This document shows, one piece after another, positions 1 to 9,699 of a DNA stretch of 34,041 nucleotides (position 1 is the stretch's first letter; each line of letters starts with the position of its first letter). Origin of the DNA: Chara braunii (lineage: Eukaryota > Streptophyta > Charophyceae > Charales > Characeae); NCBI GenBank assembly GCA_003427395.1, contig BFEA01000252.1:1025978-1060018 (forward strand), read 5' to 3'. A model generated the notes under the pieces. That model was not told where the DNA came from. It searched no databases and saw only the letters and a list, made by a program, of their open reading frames with translations. The position numbers were made by a program, and so were the translations under genes.

Positions 1-147
1 GCGGAGTCGAGCGCGTCGGTCCGGCACCGCACGCGGCGGCGCAGGACCCTCTCGGCCGCGTCACGCAGGAGTTGGACCTACCTTGTCACGATCACGCAGA
101 TGGAGCTTTCTTAGGCCGCTCCGGCCGAGTGCGCCAGCCATACCTCT

Positions 148-229
148 CGTAAGCCCCTACGACAGGATAGGGCCTACGCGAGGCACAACTTACCTCCACC
201 TTACGGGAGCTGTCACCTCCCTTCGGTGG
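148..229 (+). other. Conserved two-hairpin module in head A
   Basis: Hairpin 1 (148-178) pairs CGTA with TACG and GCCC with GGGC around the loop 'cgacagga'. Hairpin 2 pairs CCACC (196-200) with GGTGG (225-229) and GGGAG (205-209) with CTCCC (217-221), with loop 'ctgtcac'. The segment 'gaggcacaacttacc' lies between them and is conserved in all three heads. Reading frames through this head are probably incidental: the related frame in copy B contains stops, while the paired structure of hairpin 2 is kept. Confidence 0.6.
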
Positions 230-470
230 GCGTATCTTCGCCGAGTTACCAGTCCACAGTACGAAAGCTACTCAGTTGCGATCGCAGAGGTGAGCCAGCC
301 GAGGGCGTTTCTCGTTCGCTGTAGCATAGGGGGTACGCGCGGTAATACGCCTATCGGACCCGCACGCGAACCGACATCTTGGGGGGCCGAAGTCCCAGGT
401 GCGGCTCGTCGCCAGTCGACGAGGACGCATCCTACACACCACGCGCACACCACTCTACGAACACAAAAAT

Positions 471-473
<3 letters not shown>

Positions 474-506
<33 letters not shown>
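474..506. repeat. (CA)n microsatellite
   Basis: A run of alternating CA about 33 bp long, inside the spacer of arm A. Copy C has no such run at the matching place. Confidence 0.95.
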
Positions 507-509
<3 letters not shown>

Positions 510-567
510 CGACACCACACGAACAACGCGACACAAAACAACGCGGCAATGCTCCTAGCCCCTCGGT

Positions 568-1235
568 AGCCATCCCGTAACTTTTTGATACGAAAGATTT
601 GATATAAAAATCGCGCGGACGCAGGGCTAACTCATACCGACTCGCAATGCAAGCGTACGCACGCGGTCGCAATGATGGCGTACCATGTAGTACCCATACT
701 CACGCGGTCCTTGTTAATCTCGAGGGTCGCATTCGACACTCAAGTGTCGGCTGACACGACCCTAGAGGGTTAATCTCTCGACGCTGGACAACCGTCATGC
801 CGGTTGGAGACCACACACCCTCTTCTGCACCCCTTATGCAGAGCGGGTGGTACACAGGCCCATGCCTGTGGTGGTAATCGTCTCTCGCGGCCCTCGGGGT
901 GAGTCCTCCCCGGGGCCTGGGCGAAAGTCAAGGGGTTTGACTTTAACGGCTGCCACGGACTATAACGTCCAATCATACAAATCTCTAAGAAGCAACAAGA
1001 CTCGCACGGATCCAAGAAGAGGGGATAGGGCAAAGGTTCCCTGACTTTTAAAACAAAAAAACTCATGGCCTTGGGATACACTTCCCCTCTATGGGCGGTG
1101 TCGGCGGCCTACAATAATCCCAAGCACTGCACCTACGCGTGAGCCCGGCGATCCCATAACTTTTAGATGCTGGGGCGACGAGACGTCGCGCGCAGGGCCT
1201 TGATATAAAACTGTGCGGCCGTAGGCTAATCCTAT
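568..1235 (+). repeat. Internal duplicated ~80-100-bp block in arm A
   Basis: The block at 568-640 ('catcccgtaacttttt' followed by 'ttgatataaaaatcgcgcgg' and 'gggctaactcat') recurs diverged at 1,148-1,235 ('atcccataactttta', 'ttgatataaaactgtgcgg', 'ggctaatcctat'). Both copies contain a GATATAAAA string that could serve as a TATA-like element, though nothing else supports transcription here. Confidence 0.5.
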
Positions 1236-1975
1236 GTCAACCACTGATGCCAATCATACGTGGTAACCGCGGCTCCGGCCTTGCGATATTGAATGGCTGA
1301 AGGAACTCATCGCGAGGGGTTACCCCTCACGATATTGAACGGTTGAAGGACAAGCCGTTCGGCCCTCGCGACATTTCCACCCTTCCGGCGGAGTGTCCCG
1401 TCGGCCAAAGTAAGCAGACCCTATGCAAGAAAAGACTCCTCCCCTTCAGGGCCTGGGGCTTGGGATGTCCTGGACAAGGACCTTGAATCCCGACCCAGAA
1501 CCAACGTCCGACAAAGAAAGCCCCAAAAACGCAAATAGGAAGAGGAGAGGGTCTTCCTTGTCTCTCAATCCCAACTCTCACGCGGTTGTTAACATGGCCT
1601 CTTAGGCCTCCCGAACACTCATCATTCGTATATCCACGCATACATGCGGAAGGGGGATAGAGTTATGACGATCACTTCTCACAGGCACAGTGGGACTCCT
1701 CACAACCATGTATGTGTATATGGAATAGCAGGCAGTCCAAATCCAAAATCTGAGTCACAGGACATACCTGCAAAAACACCAAGAATCAAGCGACAAAACA
1801 CACACTACACGGAGTCAACCCTAACCGTTCTCTATGCTCATACCCCTTCGCTTTAGCCATGCAAGCCCCAACTGCCAGTCCAACCAACCTCAATTAAATA
1901 CTCAGTACCCTTTGTTAAATGACCATTCAATAAAAGTCCGGGTGAAACCCTTAACAAACAGTAAAAACCATCAGG
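850..1975. other. Spacer of arm A, no gene recognised
   Basis: Moderately GC-rich sequence between the head-proximal block and the 1,975 block. The only visible structure is the duplicated GATATAAAA block and a short repeat 'cgatattgaa(t/c)gg(c/t)tgaagga' at about 1,284 and 1,331. Short frames here show no family resemblance. Confidence 0.5.
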
Positions 1976-2339
1976 GCTAAAGCCTTTTAGGTTGAGTATG
2001 GGGAATGGATTGAAATTGAGTCGAAGACCGACGAATCGGCAACCGACCTGTTATCAATGATAACAGAAGATGATCCTTGTAGGACCAAGATGAAACTAGC
2101 CCAAATCCTGAACCAAACGATCAAGAGGACCTGTACCACATGACAGACCAATCCCCAAGCTGAAATCATAAGTGTACGGAAAATACAACTCCATAACACA
2201 TTCTCACTCAAATCCTTTTGGTTGACTAGGCCTGAATCTACCTTTAAGCAGTGCCCAAAGCAAGGCCAGACCCTGACATAGTCTCCCCAATACAGGGTGG
2301 ATCGCCATAATCGCCACCTGTCAAAATATAATTTAACTC

Positions 2340-2960
2340 TTCTAAATCAAGAAAATTTCGGCAGCGCTTCTCGTAGGAAAAGTGTCTTTTCAGAATTTAT
2401 ATCAGCCCAAATATAAACGCAGAAATAATCTCCAACTCTGGAAAGTCGAATTTTGTCTAACTCCCTGAATTAGTAGAAATTTCGACAACACTCCCTTTAA
2501 AAAGGGAGACTTCCCAGATTTATACTAAGTCAGATACGGACTCAAAAGGCAACTTGAGTTCAACATAGACAAGATTTGACTAACTCCTTAGTTTTGCAGA
2601 AATTTCGGCAGCATTCCCTTCAGAAGGGTGCTATTCCAAAATTTATACAAGACTAAGTTCAGAACCAGAAAATAACTTTGACTTCTCAAAGTCCAATGTT
2701 GTCTAACTCCTTGAATTAGCAAAAATTTGGGCAGCACTTCCTTTAGAAAGGGAGATTTTCCAAATTTTTACTAAGTCAGATATAGCGAATAGATAAGTTG
2801 AACTTTGACAAGCCAAAAGTTGACCAACTCCTTGGATTTGTAGAAATTTCGGCAGCGCTCCCCGTAGAGAAAGTAGCTTACCAGAATTTATGCAAAGCCA
2901 AGTATAACAAAAGATCCCAGAAAATGCAAGAATTGATCTAAGCAAAATAAACTTAGCTCA
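2340..2960 (+). repeat. ~123-bp tandem array, five units (arm A)
   Basis: The anchor 'aaatttcggcagc' (with variants) starts at 2,353, 2,477, 2,600, 2,723 and 2,844, giving spacings of 124, 123, 123 and 121 bp. Each unit also has 'gtctaactcctTgaattag' before the anchor and 'ttccagaatttatac' after it. The units are diverged from each other, so the array is old. Its inverted relative is at 11,890-12,600. Confidence 0.9.
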
Positions 2961-3189
2961 GAAAATGCAGGAATTGAAACTAACTCCTATGACTCTAGCA
3001 CGTGGCGAGCGACTAAAGCGACTACCTATGAAACTGAAACTCAGACCAAGTAGTAGTCTCACTCAGTCACATGTAGGCCAAACCACAAAGGTAAGTACTC
3101 TCACCATCCCAAAGTATACCTGAACAAATAATAGTTCATGATCTTTTTAATACTTTAGCCCTTTATACCCAGCTTACATAAGGCATAGG

Positions 3190-4130
3190 TCAGGCCACCT
3201 GAACTTACAGAGCGCGCCCAACTTAGCCAGGCCTAAAGTCAGAATACCTAAACTTATAGAGCGTTCCGACTTAGCCAAGTATACACAAACATAGGGCACA
3301 ACTACTTTTCTCTTCCTTGGGCATATGACTCGACCACTCTAGTCGCCCTGAACTGTTTAATATCCGAGTTTTATATACTTCTCTGCACTTAGTCTTCCAA
3401 ATGGACATAGGGCTGAGCCGCTCATCTTAGAACGTTGCTCAGCCTGCCCAAGTTTACCTTCAGTTATATCTCTTAGTTATACTCTCTTCGAATTACGATA
3501 AGCTATAGTCAGGTTGTCCAATCTTATGAAGCCCGCGCCTGACTAGCCTGTTCTTAATAAAATAATAATAACATATAGCCAAATTATAACCCTTGGGTTC
3601 CAGCATGTGCGAGGCTTTGGGTCAACCCCCCTGAACTTACAGAAGCGTTTGCCTCTCCACCTAATTCCTTTCTCTCTGAGCCTTCCTGTGTGTGGCATTG
3701 GGTCAAACCCCCTGAACTTACAGAAGGACCTGCCCTTTGTCAGGTTCATTCCTTTAAAACAAATGCAGGAAGAGACTGAGCCACATGAACTTACAGAACA
3801 GCTCGGCCCCCTCGTTCAGAAACAAAAGAAACTTAGGAAAACCCAAAGAAACCAAGGAAACTCAAGGCACCAAAACTTATTGAGCGCCCTGAGTTCTTGA
3901 AAGTCAATCACAGTCAAACTCCTCGCAAGTCAGAGAAGTCAGGACACCTAAACTTATAGAGCGTCCCGACCCTCCACGCAACTCACAGCACCGGGTTTCC
4001 CCAAACTTATGGGGACATCCAGCCTCCAGAGCTTCAGGCTACCTAAACTTATAGAGCGGCCTGATGCTCCATGCAAACCAAAATAAACAACGCGCTGGGC
4101 TTCCCCAAACTTATGGGGACCTCCCAGCCT
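3190..4130 (+). repeat. Second irregular tandem array of arm A ('cctgaacttacag' motif)
   Basis: Variants of 'cctRaacttaYagagcg' occur at about 3,198, 3,247, 3,518, 3,630, 3,711, 3,784, 3,870, 3,948, 4,000, 4,042 and 4,104. Two motif types alternate near the end: 'cctaaacttatagagcg' and 'cccaaacttatggggac'. The 3,603-3,765 part shows a clean 80-bp duplication ('gggtcaacccccctgaac' and 'gggtcaaaccccctgaac'). Short frames across this array are repeat artefacts. Confidence 0.8.
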
Positions 4131-4339
4131 CAAGGACCCAATCATTCTGCACACAATACTGCCTTCCTCCCAGCCTTCCCCCCAGATGCAACCCTCTTTC
4201 GTTCACAATCTGGCTTCAGTCAGACAACAAAACTGAAACTGAGATTACACACACGTTCGTTTACTTAATCTGAATTCAGATCCTGAAAGTCAAACCAAAG
4301 TCAGAGTACAGGATTCACGCCATACACTCAGTCAACATA

Positions 4340-4450
4340 GAAGGATGTACAGATAGGGGTTATAGTGGGGTTTATAAAAGGAGTCAGGGAATTACCGCTC
4401 AGTTCCCTGCCTCCAGGACTCCTCCTGAGTCCCGGCAGAGCTCCCGCAAT
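4340..4450 (+). promoter_or_regulatory. Promoter-like block with TATA motif at the end of arm A
   Basis: A TTTATAAAAG string at 4,371-4,380 is followed by the conserved segment 'agttccctgcctccagga' and 'gagctcccgcaat' ending at 4,450. The block is conserved with 10,175-10,084 (reverse), although the TATA string itself is replaced there by 'ttcacactagg'. Position after two tandem arrays and before a structured head resembles an enhancer-promoter layout, but transcription is inferred only. Confidence 0.35.
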
Positions 4451-5700
4451 CGATGGGGCGAACCTCCCACAGAGGCCTTAGCCCGGATTACGGGTTGCAA
4501 TCCCGCCTGCCGCCTTCCTCTCAGACCCAATGGACCAGACTTAGAGTAAGAAGGATAGGGAGAGGGGGTTCCAGACTCTCAGATCCAAGAGAGGTACTCT
4601 CAGACTCGCGGGAGAGGGCCTTGTTACCTTCCAGCGCCCGAGGGCCCCGTAATGGCGGCCAAACGTATAACAGCTCGATTAAACCGTAGTCAAACCACTA
4701 AGTCCAACTCTCCCGACAAGCCCCCGACCTGCAGCAATAGCACCCCTCCCTCATTACTCTCTCCCGGCACGGCAGCTACCCCTCCTGCCGTCCAATCATT
4801 CCTCCCTACGTCGCTCATCGTCGCACAGTCCTTCGAAACACCAGTAGCCTCACGGGGTCTCAACAAGACACTGCCCGTACGCTACTTCGCGCGCAGCCGC
4901 AAGGTGCGGCATCAGTCTGCAGCAAGAGCTTTCCCACACCACCAGACCGTGGGCGGCAACGCAAGATGACTAGCCACAGCGACAACTTGTTGGAGCCACT
5001 AACACGAGCGACAATGATGTTAGCGATATCGCAGCAGGCTCTCCCCAATGGCAGTCCCTCTCTTGTGCCGCAGTAGCTGAAGACCGGACCGCCCCTGCTC
5101 TCCTGGCCGGTGACACTCCTACAACTTCCTCTCCGGGCCCCATCACTTAGTTGCGACCTGAACTGTGGCGGCCCTGGCCAGTGGCTAGACTCGTAGCCCC
5201 CCTGCCCATAGTCTGTAGTCCGCAGTCCGCAGTCTACGCCCCGCAGTCCACAGTTCATAGTCTGCAGCCCACCCGTTTCTTCGTGCTCCGAGGTAAGCGC
5301 TCCTCCTTCTACTCCTAGTCTTATTCTTATTCCCTTCCTGTCCCCAACATAATCACTCCCTCGATACCGCGTGTTCACTCCGCGTGTCCCGTGCCCAAGG
5401 CATAGAGGCGGGCGGGCATACCAATACGCAGTGGGAATGTGGTGAGACACGGCTGCACAACCAATGTTCGACAACCCACACAGCCGTACCAGTAGCAAAG
5501 CGCCGTGGGCGCAGCAGCGCCCTCAGTACCACTGATCAACAGCCCCAAGCAACCTGCCCCAACTACAATAGCACGACCGATTCCCTCCAAGTGGAACAAC
5601 ATCCCCCCCTTTTGAAACCGAATGAACCTGCCTCAAAAACCGGGGAAGGTACATCCCCTACTTGTACCCATACCACGTTGCATTCATAAGGTGAGTTCAC
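4451..5700. other. Unassigned GC-rich sequence between the arms
   Basis: No recognisable gene. Frames of 100-210 codons exist on both strands but overlap one another, lack domains and differ in no way from chance frames in GC-rich DNA. A short minisatellite lies at 5,208-5,268. Confidence 0.5.
5208..5268. repeat. Short 'gtccgcagtc' minisatellite
   Basis: Imperfect copies of 'agtctgtagtc', 'cgcagtc' and 'cacagttcatagtc' are packed head to tail, with a repeat step of about 7-8 bp. Confidence 0.6.
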
Positions 5701-5701
5701 C

Positions 5702-5707
<6 letters not shown>

Positions 5708-5765
<58 letters not shown>
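5708..5765. repeat. (CT)n microsatellite
   Basis: Uninterrupted CT run of about 58 bp; a shorter CT-rich patch follows at 5,791-5,809. The reverse-strand Arg-Glu repeat frame across it is an artefact. Confidence 0.95.
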
Positions 5766-5769
<4 letters not shown>

Positions 5770-5770
<1 letters not shown>

Positions 5771-6970
5771 GTGAAGGGGGGTAGGTACGCCCTCTCTCTC
5801 GCTCTCTCTGCATTCCGCCAGCTGTCCTCGTTCCCGACACCTCCATGCGCAGCCCGTACCTCTCCTGCCACTGAATCCCCCTACTAACTTCCAACTTCGA
5901 CTTCATCACCGGAGTCGCCCGACTTCAAAACCCACTAACTGCTACTTCCCCTCATCAAAACCATTCCCGAACGAGCCAAATATGCTCGTTTCCCCTTCCC
6001 CTCGCCATATCCCCGACATGCTTCCGCTTACTAACTTTCATTCTACTACACCTTTACTAATTCTGAGCCCGGATTCGGGCTCGCCCACCTTCAAAATCGC
6101 GGTTTGGGCTCCTCCCCTCCTCAAATCCGTAACGAGGCGAGTAAACCACCCGTATCTTTACCTCACTCTATCTACTCCCGCCATAGCCTCCCGCAGCTCT
6201 TCTCTTCTCTAACCCCCTAGGTACTAACTCCCTCGCAATTCTAACCTTATAACCATACCCCCGGATCGCATCCTCCCCCGCCGAAATCCGTCCGCCACTA
6301 AGTACACAACGCCTTCTCCTTCTTCTCCCACTGCCTCTCCCGCCATAACCCGTGCACCACCTTTCTCTAACAGGCCTTACTCTACTAATCTAATGCTAAA
6401 ACTAACCCCACAACTGAGCTCGCCCTATACTTAAACCCCTACCCAGCATCTCTCCCCGCTCGTTTCCGTTAAGGAACGAGCATACTATAACTTCCACCAT
6501 AACTTCCTTTCCCCGAATGAATCCGGCGCAAAAACGCGCCCAGATTCATCCCCTCTTTCACTTCTTCCCTCCTGCCTGCCTGTGTCCGCCCCCGCGCTGT
6601 CCGTCGCAGCTTCGAATGCACCCAGCGCAACCAGCCGTTCCGGTTCCTTTCCTCATTCCCCGTTGTCTGTTGCAGCCCCCGACTAACACCATCGCCCGTC
6701 CCTCTCAGACCACGTACGGCCCGACACTCTACCTGCCTGTTGCTGCCCGTCCCCCTTTGCTTCTTCTTACTTCGCCTCCTCGCTCCTTAGCGTTGCACTG
6801 CTTTGCGCATGTACCCGGCGCCCGCCCCCGTCCCGAGTCACCCCTGCTTTCCCAGCTGCTGCTAGCGCGCCGCTCCGTCTTCCTGTTTTGCTACCTCTCC
6901 CATTTGCTTGTCTACTCCGACCGCTGTTGACGTCCCGACTGCGCGGCCCGACGGGCTACTGACTACTAAG
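5770..6970. other. Pyrimidine-rich forward strand with scattered perfect hairpins
   Basis: The forward strand is strongly C+T biased over more than 1 kb and no gene is visible. Perfect short stems occur at 5,970-5,990 (AACGAGC/GCTCGTT), 6,065-6,082 (GAGCCCG/CGGGCTC), 6,458-6,481 (the same GCTCGTT/AACGAGC arms as the first, swapped) and 6,518-6,548 (TGAATC..GGCGC with complements). Confidence 0.55.
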
Positions 6971-6974
6971 CAAG

Positions 6975-7320
6975 TGTTTGGCTGTCCTCTACTTATACGG
7001 GCCGTCCTCGCGCAGGGACCGTGCTGATTTCCTCTGCAGCGTTCCAATTTTAACAGATGTCCCGAAGGGCCTTTGCCCGCGGTAGCATCCGCGGCTCGTC
7101 GGGGTTCGTGTGGCTGCAATACCGCCTTACCATTATGCTCGGACCTGGCCCACATTTCAGGGCTTATGCATGCCAGCCTTGCACAGGTGCCATGCGAATC
7201 TTCTCTGTGTCGTTCCAATCTTTACGAATGCCCCGAAGGACTTCATTCGGGGCAATGCCCCGTGGCCCAGCCTGGTTAGGCATGCTTCCGAGCCTTCTCG
7301 GGTCCCGAAGGGCCTGCTCA
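6975..7320. repeat. Diverged ~171-bp tandem duplication
   Basis: 'gcgttccaattttaacagatg' type sequence at 7,041 recurs at 7,212 as 'cgttccaatctttacgaatg', each followed by 'ccccgaagg' and preceded by 'gcaggg-ccgtgctgattt' or 'gcacaggtgccatgcgaat'. The second copy includes a perfect 8-bp hairpin (GCCCCGAA, 7,230-7,253). Confidence 0.65.
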
Positions 7321-7449
7321 TACCATAATAACAGTTGCAGAACCCCGGGCACAGGCCTTGCGACAAACTTGTAGCATGGCTCCCTGATGGAGCACTCCCC
7401 AGGCAACTTAGAATAGTTGGTTTTACTCATCAAATTCCACCATCCGAAT

Positions 7450-7930
7450 TCAGGCACGGGTCTGCATTTCAACGGTTCATGGGTGCCCCCACTGAGCTCG
7501 GCTCTTAGGCCCAACACTTTCCACCATGTCGCGTCCCCCCCCCCAGCACCGCGTCCCCAGGCAAAATGGGGCGCGGCTCTGGCGCAACCACAAAAAACAG
7601 TTTGTAATTGTGCCTCAAGGAATCCGCGAATACAACTCATCCCACGCGACCCTACACCGACCCCGGTACCGCGTTCCGAAACGGGACGTGAGTAAAAGGA
7701 TAAGGACTAAACCCAAAAAAAAAAAATGACGGGAGGTATATATAAAAAGGATTTAATAAAGAAACAATTTGGGAAGGGGAAGGATCCTGTGGATCGGGCC
7801 CGCCGCCACACCTGCTAACAACACCGAGGGGAATAGCCTTTCCGAGCCCTCAACCCCTCAGGCTTCGCTCCATGCCGCTCCGCTGCTGCTCGCCGACCTC
7901 GATCCTCGAACCTTCGTAGTATCAGCCCAA
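7450..7930 (+). repeat. Dispersed repeat R2, copy 1
   Basis: This aligns in direct orientation with 15,543-15,860. Shared strings include 'gtctgcatttcaacggtt' against 'gtccgtatttcaacagtt', 'gaccccggtacc' against 'ggtaccgacccc', 'aaacaattTggga' against 'aaacaattggtac', and 'ccctcaacccctcag' in both. The part 7,590-7,665 also matches 10,615-10,705. A TATATATAAAAAGG string lies at 7,736-7,750. No coding region is supported. Confidence 0.65.
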
Positions 7931-8488
7931 TGCCGTAGCCTATAGGGCTATGCCCAAGCCTGAGACCAGTGCCCGCTGAGTACCATACAAGCAGTGCGGC
8001 GCGGCGCTTTGGGCCAACAACCCGGCCGCGCAGCTCCCAGTGCCTGCGCCGGCTCCCTTATACCGTGCCATACTTGCCCCGAACGCCACCCTACGACACC
8101 CCGCTCACTGTACGAAGTCACGCCGTCGTTGCCGATGCCGTTGTCGGGGTCGTTCTCCACACGCGCGCTCGACTCGGTCAATCGTAGCCACCGAGAAGAA
8201 ATATCCCCTAGATCCTAGTTTAATCAAGAGTAACCAACAATAAGAAAATAAGGGCAAAAAAATAAACAAACAGACCGGCAGCCGTGCCGGTTTCATAATC
8301 AACATCAGGGGATAAATCACACGCGCCTTAAACCTGCACGCCCACGCACTCTTTACTCTAGTCAACCACCCAGTCAACGTACCCACAGACACAGCCGCGC
8401 CTAGCGCGGTATACTCAACTTTAAACCAACTAAATTCCTGGCACTTGCAAAAACCATGGCGGATAACCTTGTAAGGGTATTCGCGCCG
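7931..8488. other. Unassigned sequence
   Basis: GC-rich to about 8,210, then AT-richer. Four overlapping short frames on both strands have no recognisable content. I see nothing else here. Confidence 0.5.
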
Positions 8489-8732
8489 ACAGCGGCTGGG
8501 GGGTAAATGCGGGCGTTTGAAGCACAGGATCGAACGGAGCGCGATGATTATTTAAGTCCGTTGGGATCCGAACTTGTCAAAGCAAGGATTTCTTTTGTGA
8601 CAGCGATTGGCGGGGTGCTGCGGGGTAAATGCGGGCATTTGAAGCACAGGATCTAACAAAGCTCGATGATCATTTAAGTCCGTCGGGATCTGAACTTGTC
8701 AAAGCAAGGTTTTCTTTAATGACAACGATTGG
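8489..8732 (+). repeat. 122-bp tandem duplication with decayed relatives downstream
   Basis: The unit starting 'gggtaaatgcgggcgtttga' (8,501) is repeated at 8,623. Shared core 'aagcacaggatc', 'tttaagtccg', 'gggatc(c/t)gaacttgtc' and 'gacarcgattgg'. A third partial unit is visible at 8,910-8,936 ('gttcgttgggatccggactt') and perhaps a fourth at 9,110-9,127 ('cagaatccgaacttc'). Confidence 0.85.
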
Positions 8733-8939
8733 TTTGTGTGTCCGAGTCAGATGTCCATCCATGCCACTAGTTGCGTGGGCGAAGAGAAACGAATACGGGG
8801 GTTGAAAGAGCGTGCTATCCGTAAAAGCATGCGTACTTCGAAAACACATAATTTTGTCAACAACAATATCATGTTAGTGGTTGCGTTGTGACGCATTTGT
8901 TGTTCCTAAGAGTTCGTTGGGATCCGGACTTGACATTCA

Positions 8940-9699
8940 ATGCGCCAGCACTAACAATCCAATGTGTGTGTCATGTGCGCAAGTACCTACCTGAAGTGGT
9001 GACGTTTGGATGTCGGTGGACTACGAAAAATAGGAGTTCTAACCTTGCACGTGTGTCAAAAAGGCTGAACGACGCGACGTTTCTTTAAATGGTATTTCTT
9101 TGTAATCCAGCAGAATCCGAACTTCATCACCACGCCTAAGGATGACGAGGAGGGAGGGGGGGGGAGAGGGGGACTGACGAATTGTCGGTCTCTGGCTGCG
9201 AAGTACGAACCCCAACGAACTATAAGCTACTGGACATGTGTCTGTAAAAAGACACACATGATGGCCTCTGAAAATGTTATTGCTCTTTGTAGTCGGTGGA
9301 AGAGATATGTGTCGCTCTCCCTCAACAACACACCAACCTGTTTTCTTGCACATCGAACAAGCGTTTGTGTATTTTGCACTTAAAGTTTTTCATTTTTTAT
9401 GATTGGGCCCTGGAATGTTCGTAATTTTAGGTCGACGGTAGGCTGGAATGAATGACTCTGGCAACGCGTCTCATCAAGTCAAAACTATATATTCCTATCG
9501 ACTATGGTCGACTCCTCTTAATGTAAGTATATGTGTTTTTTTTTTTTTTTTTTTTGCATCTAAGGAACTAGGATTAATATTTGGGTTTCACACTTGGTTG
9601 AGATCGTGTTAGTCGACCGACGTACGTTTCGTACTTAGGAGATCAGTGCCCTAAGGAACTGACGACGGTTAAGTCTGCTTGGCGTTAACCAGACGTATT
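8940..9699. other. Unassigned sequence below head B
   Basis: No gene recognised. It contains a G-run-rich patch at 9,151-9,173 and a 19-bp poly(T) tract at 9,537-9,556. It occupies the place where the continuation of copy B would be expected but shows no clear match to the A or C spacer. Confidence 0.45.

Larger units (their letters stand above)
1..4445 (+). repeat. Complex ~4.4-kb repeat unit, copy A (left inverted arm)
   Basis: This stretch aligns in order with the reverse complement of 14,290-10,980. Shared blocks are: the GC-rich head (1-340 with 14,290-13,980); the block around 'gttaatctctcgac' (690-850 with 13,650-13,500); the block with 'aggttgagta' and 'gataacagaaga' (1,975-2,110 with 12,870-12,720); the 123-bp array (2,340-2,960 with 12,600-11,890); and the block with 'gagtcataggagttagttt' (2,960-3,115 with 11,910-11,770). 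Its right end (4,340-4,445) matches the sequence next to copy B. The left boundary is outside the window because the match starts at base 1. The arms are clearly diverged, with many substitutions and indels, so the duplication is old. Whether it is a transposon terminal repeat, an LTR-like unit or a dispersed satellite is not decided by the sequence. Confidence 0.8.

Noticed and set aside
83-472. Protein-coding reading of head A (and the related reverse frame 13,962-14,228)
   Set aside because: The two frames share strings such as 'AIAEV' and 'CSIGGTRG', but the nucleotide sequence is conserved as a whole, the equivalent in head B is broken by stops and a poly(T) tract, and the paired hairpins explain the conservation better.
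2340-2960. CRISPR array
   Set aside because: The ~123-bp period, diverged units and lack of short identical repeats with unique spacers rule it out.
4860-5498. 212-codon reverse-strand frame
   Set aside because: It overlaps other long frames on both strands in GC-rich sequence, crosses a minisatellite, and shows no domain or periodic conservation.
5697-5909. Reverse-strand protein with a long Arg-Glu repeat
   Set aside because: It is the translation of the (CT)n microsatellite.
7164-7640. 158-codon reverse-strand frame
   Set aside because: It runs through the 171-bp tandem duplication and part of R2, with frames open on both strands; no recognisable protein.
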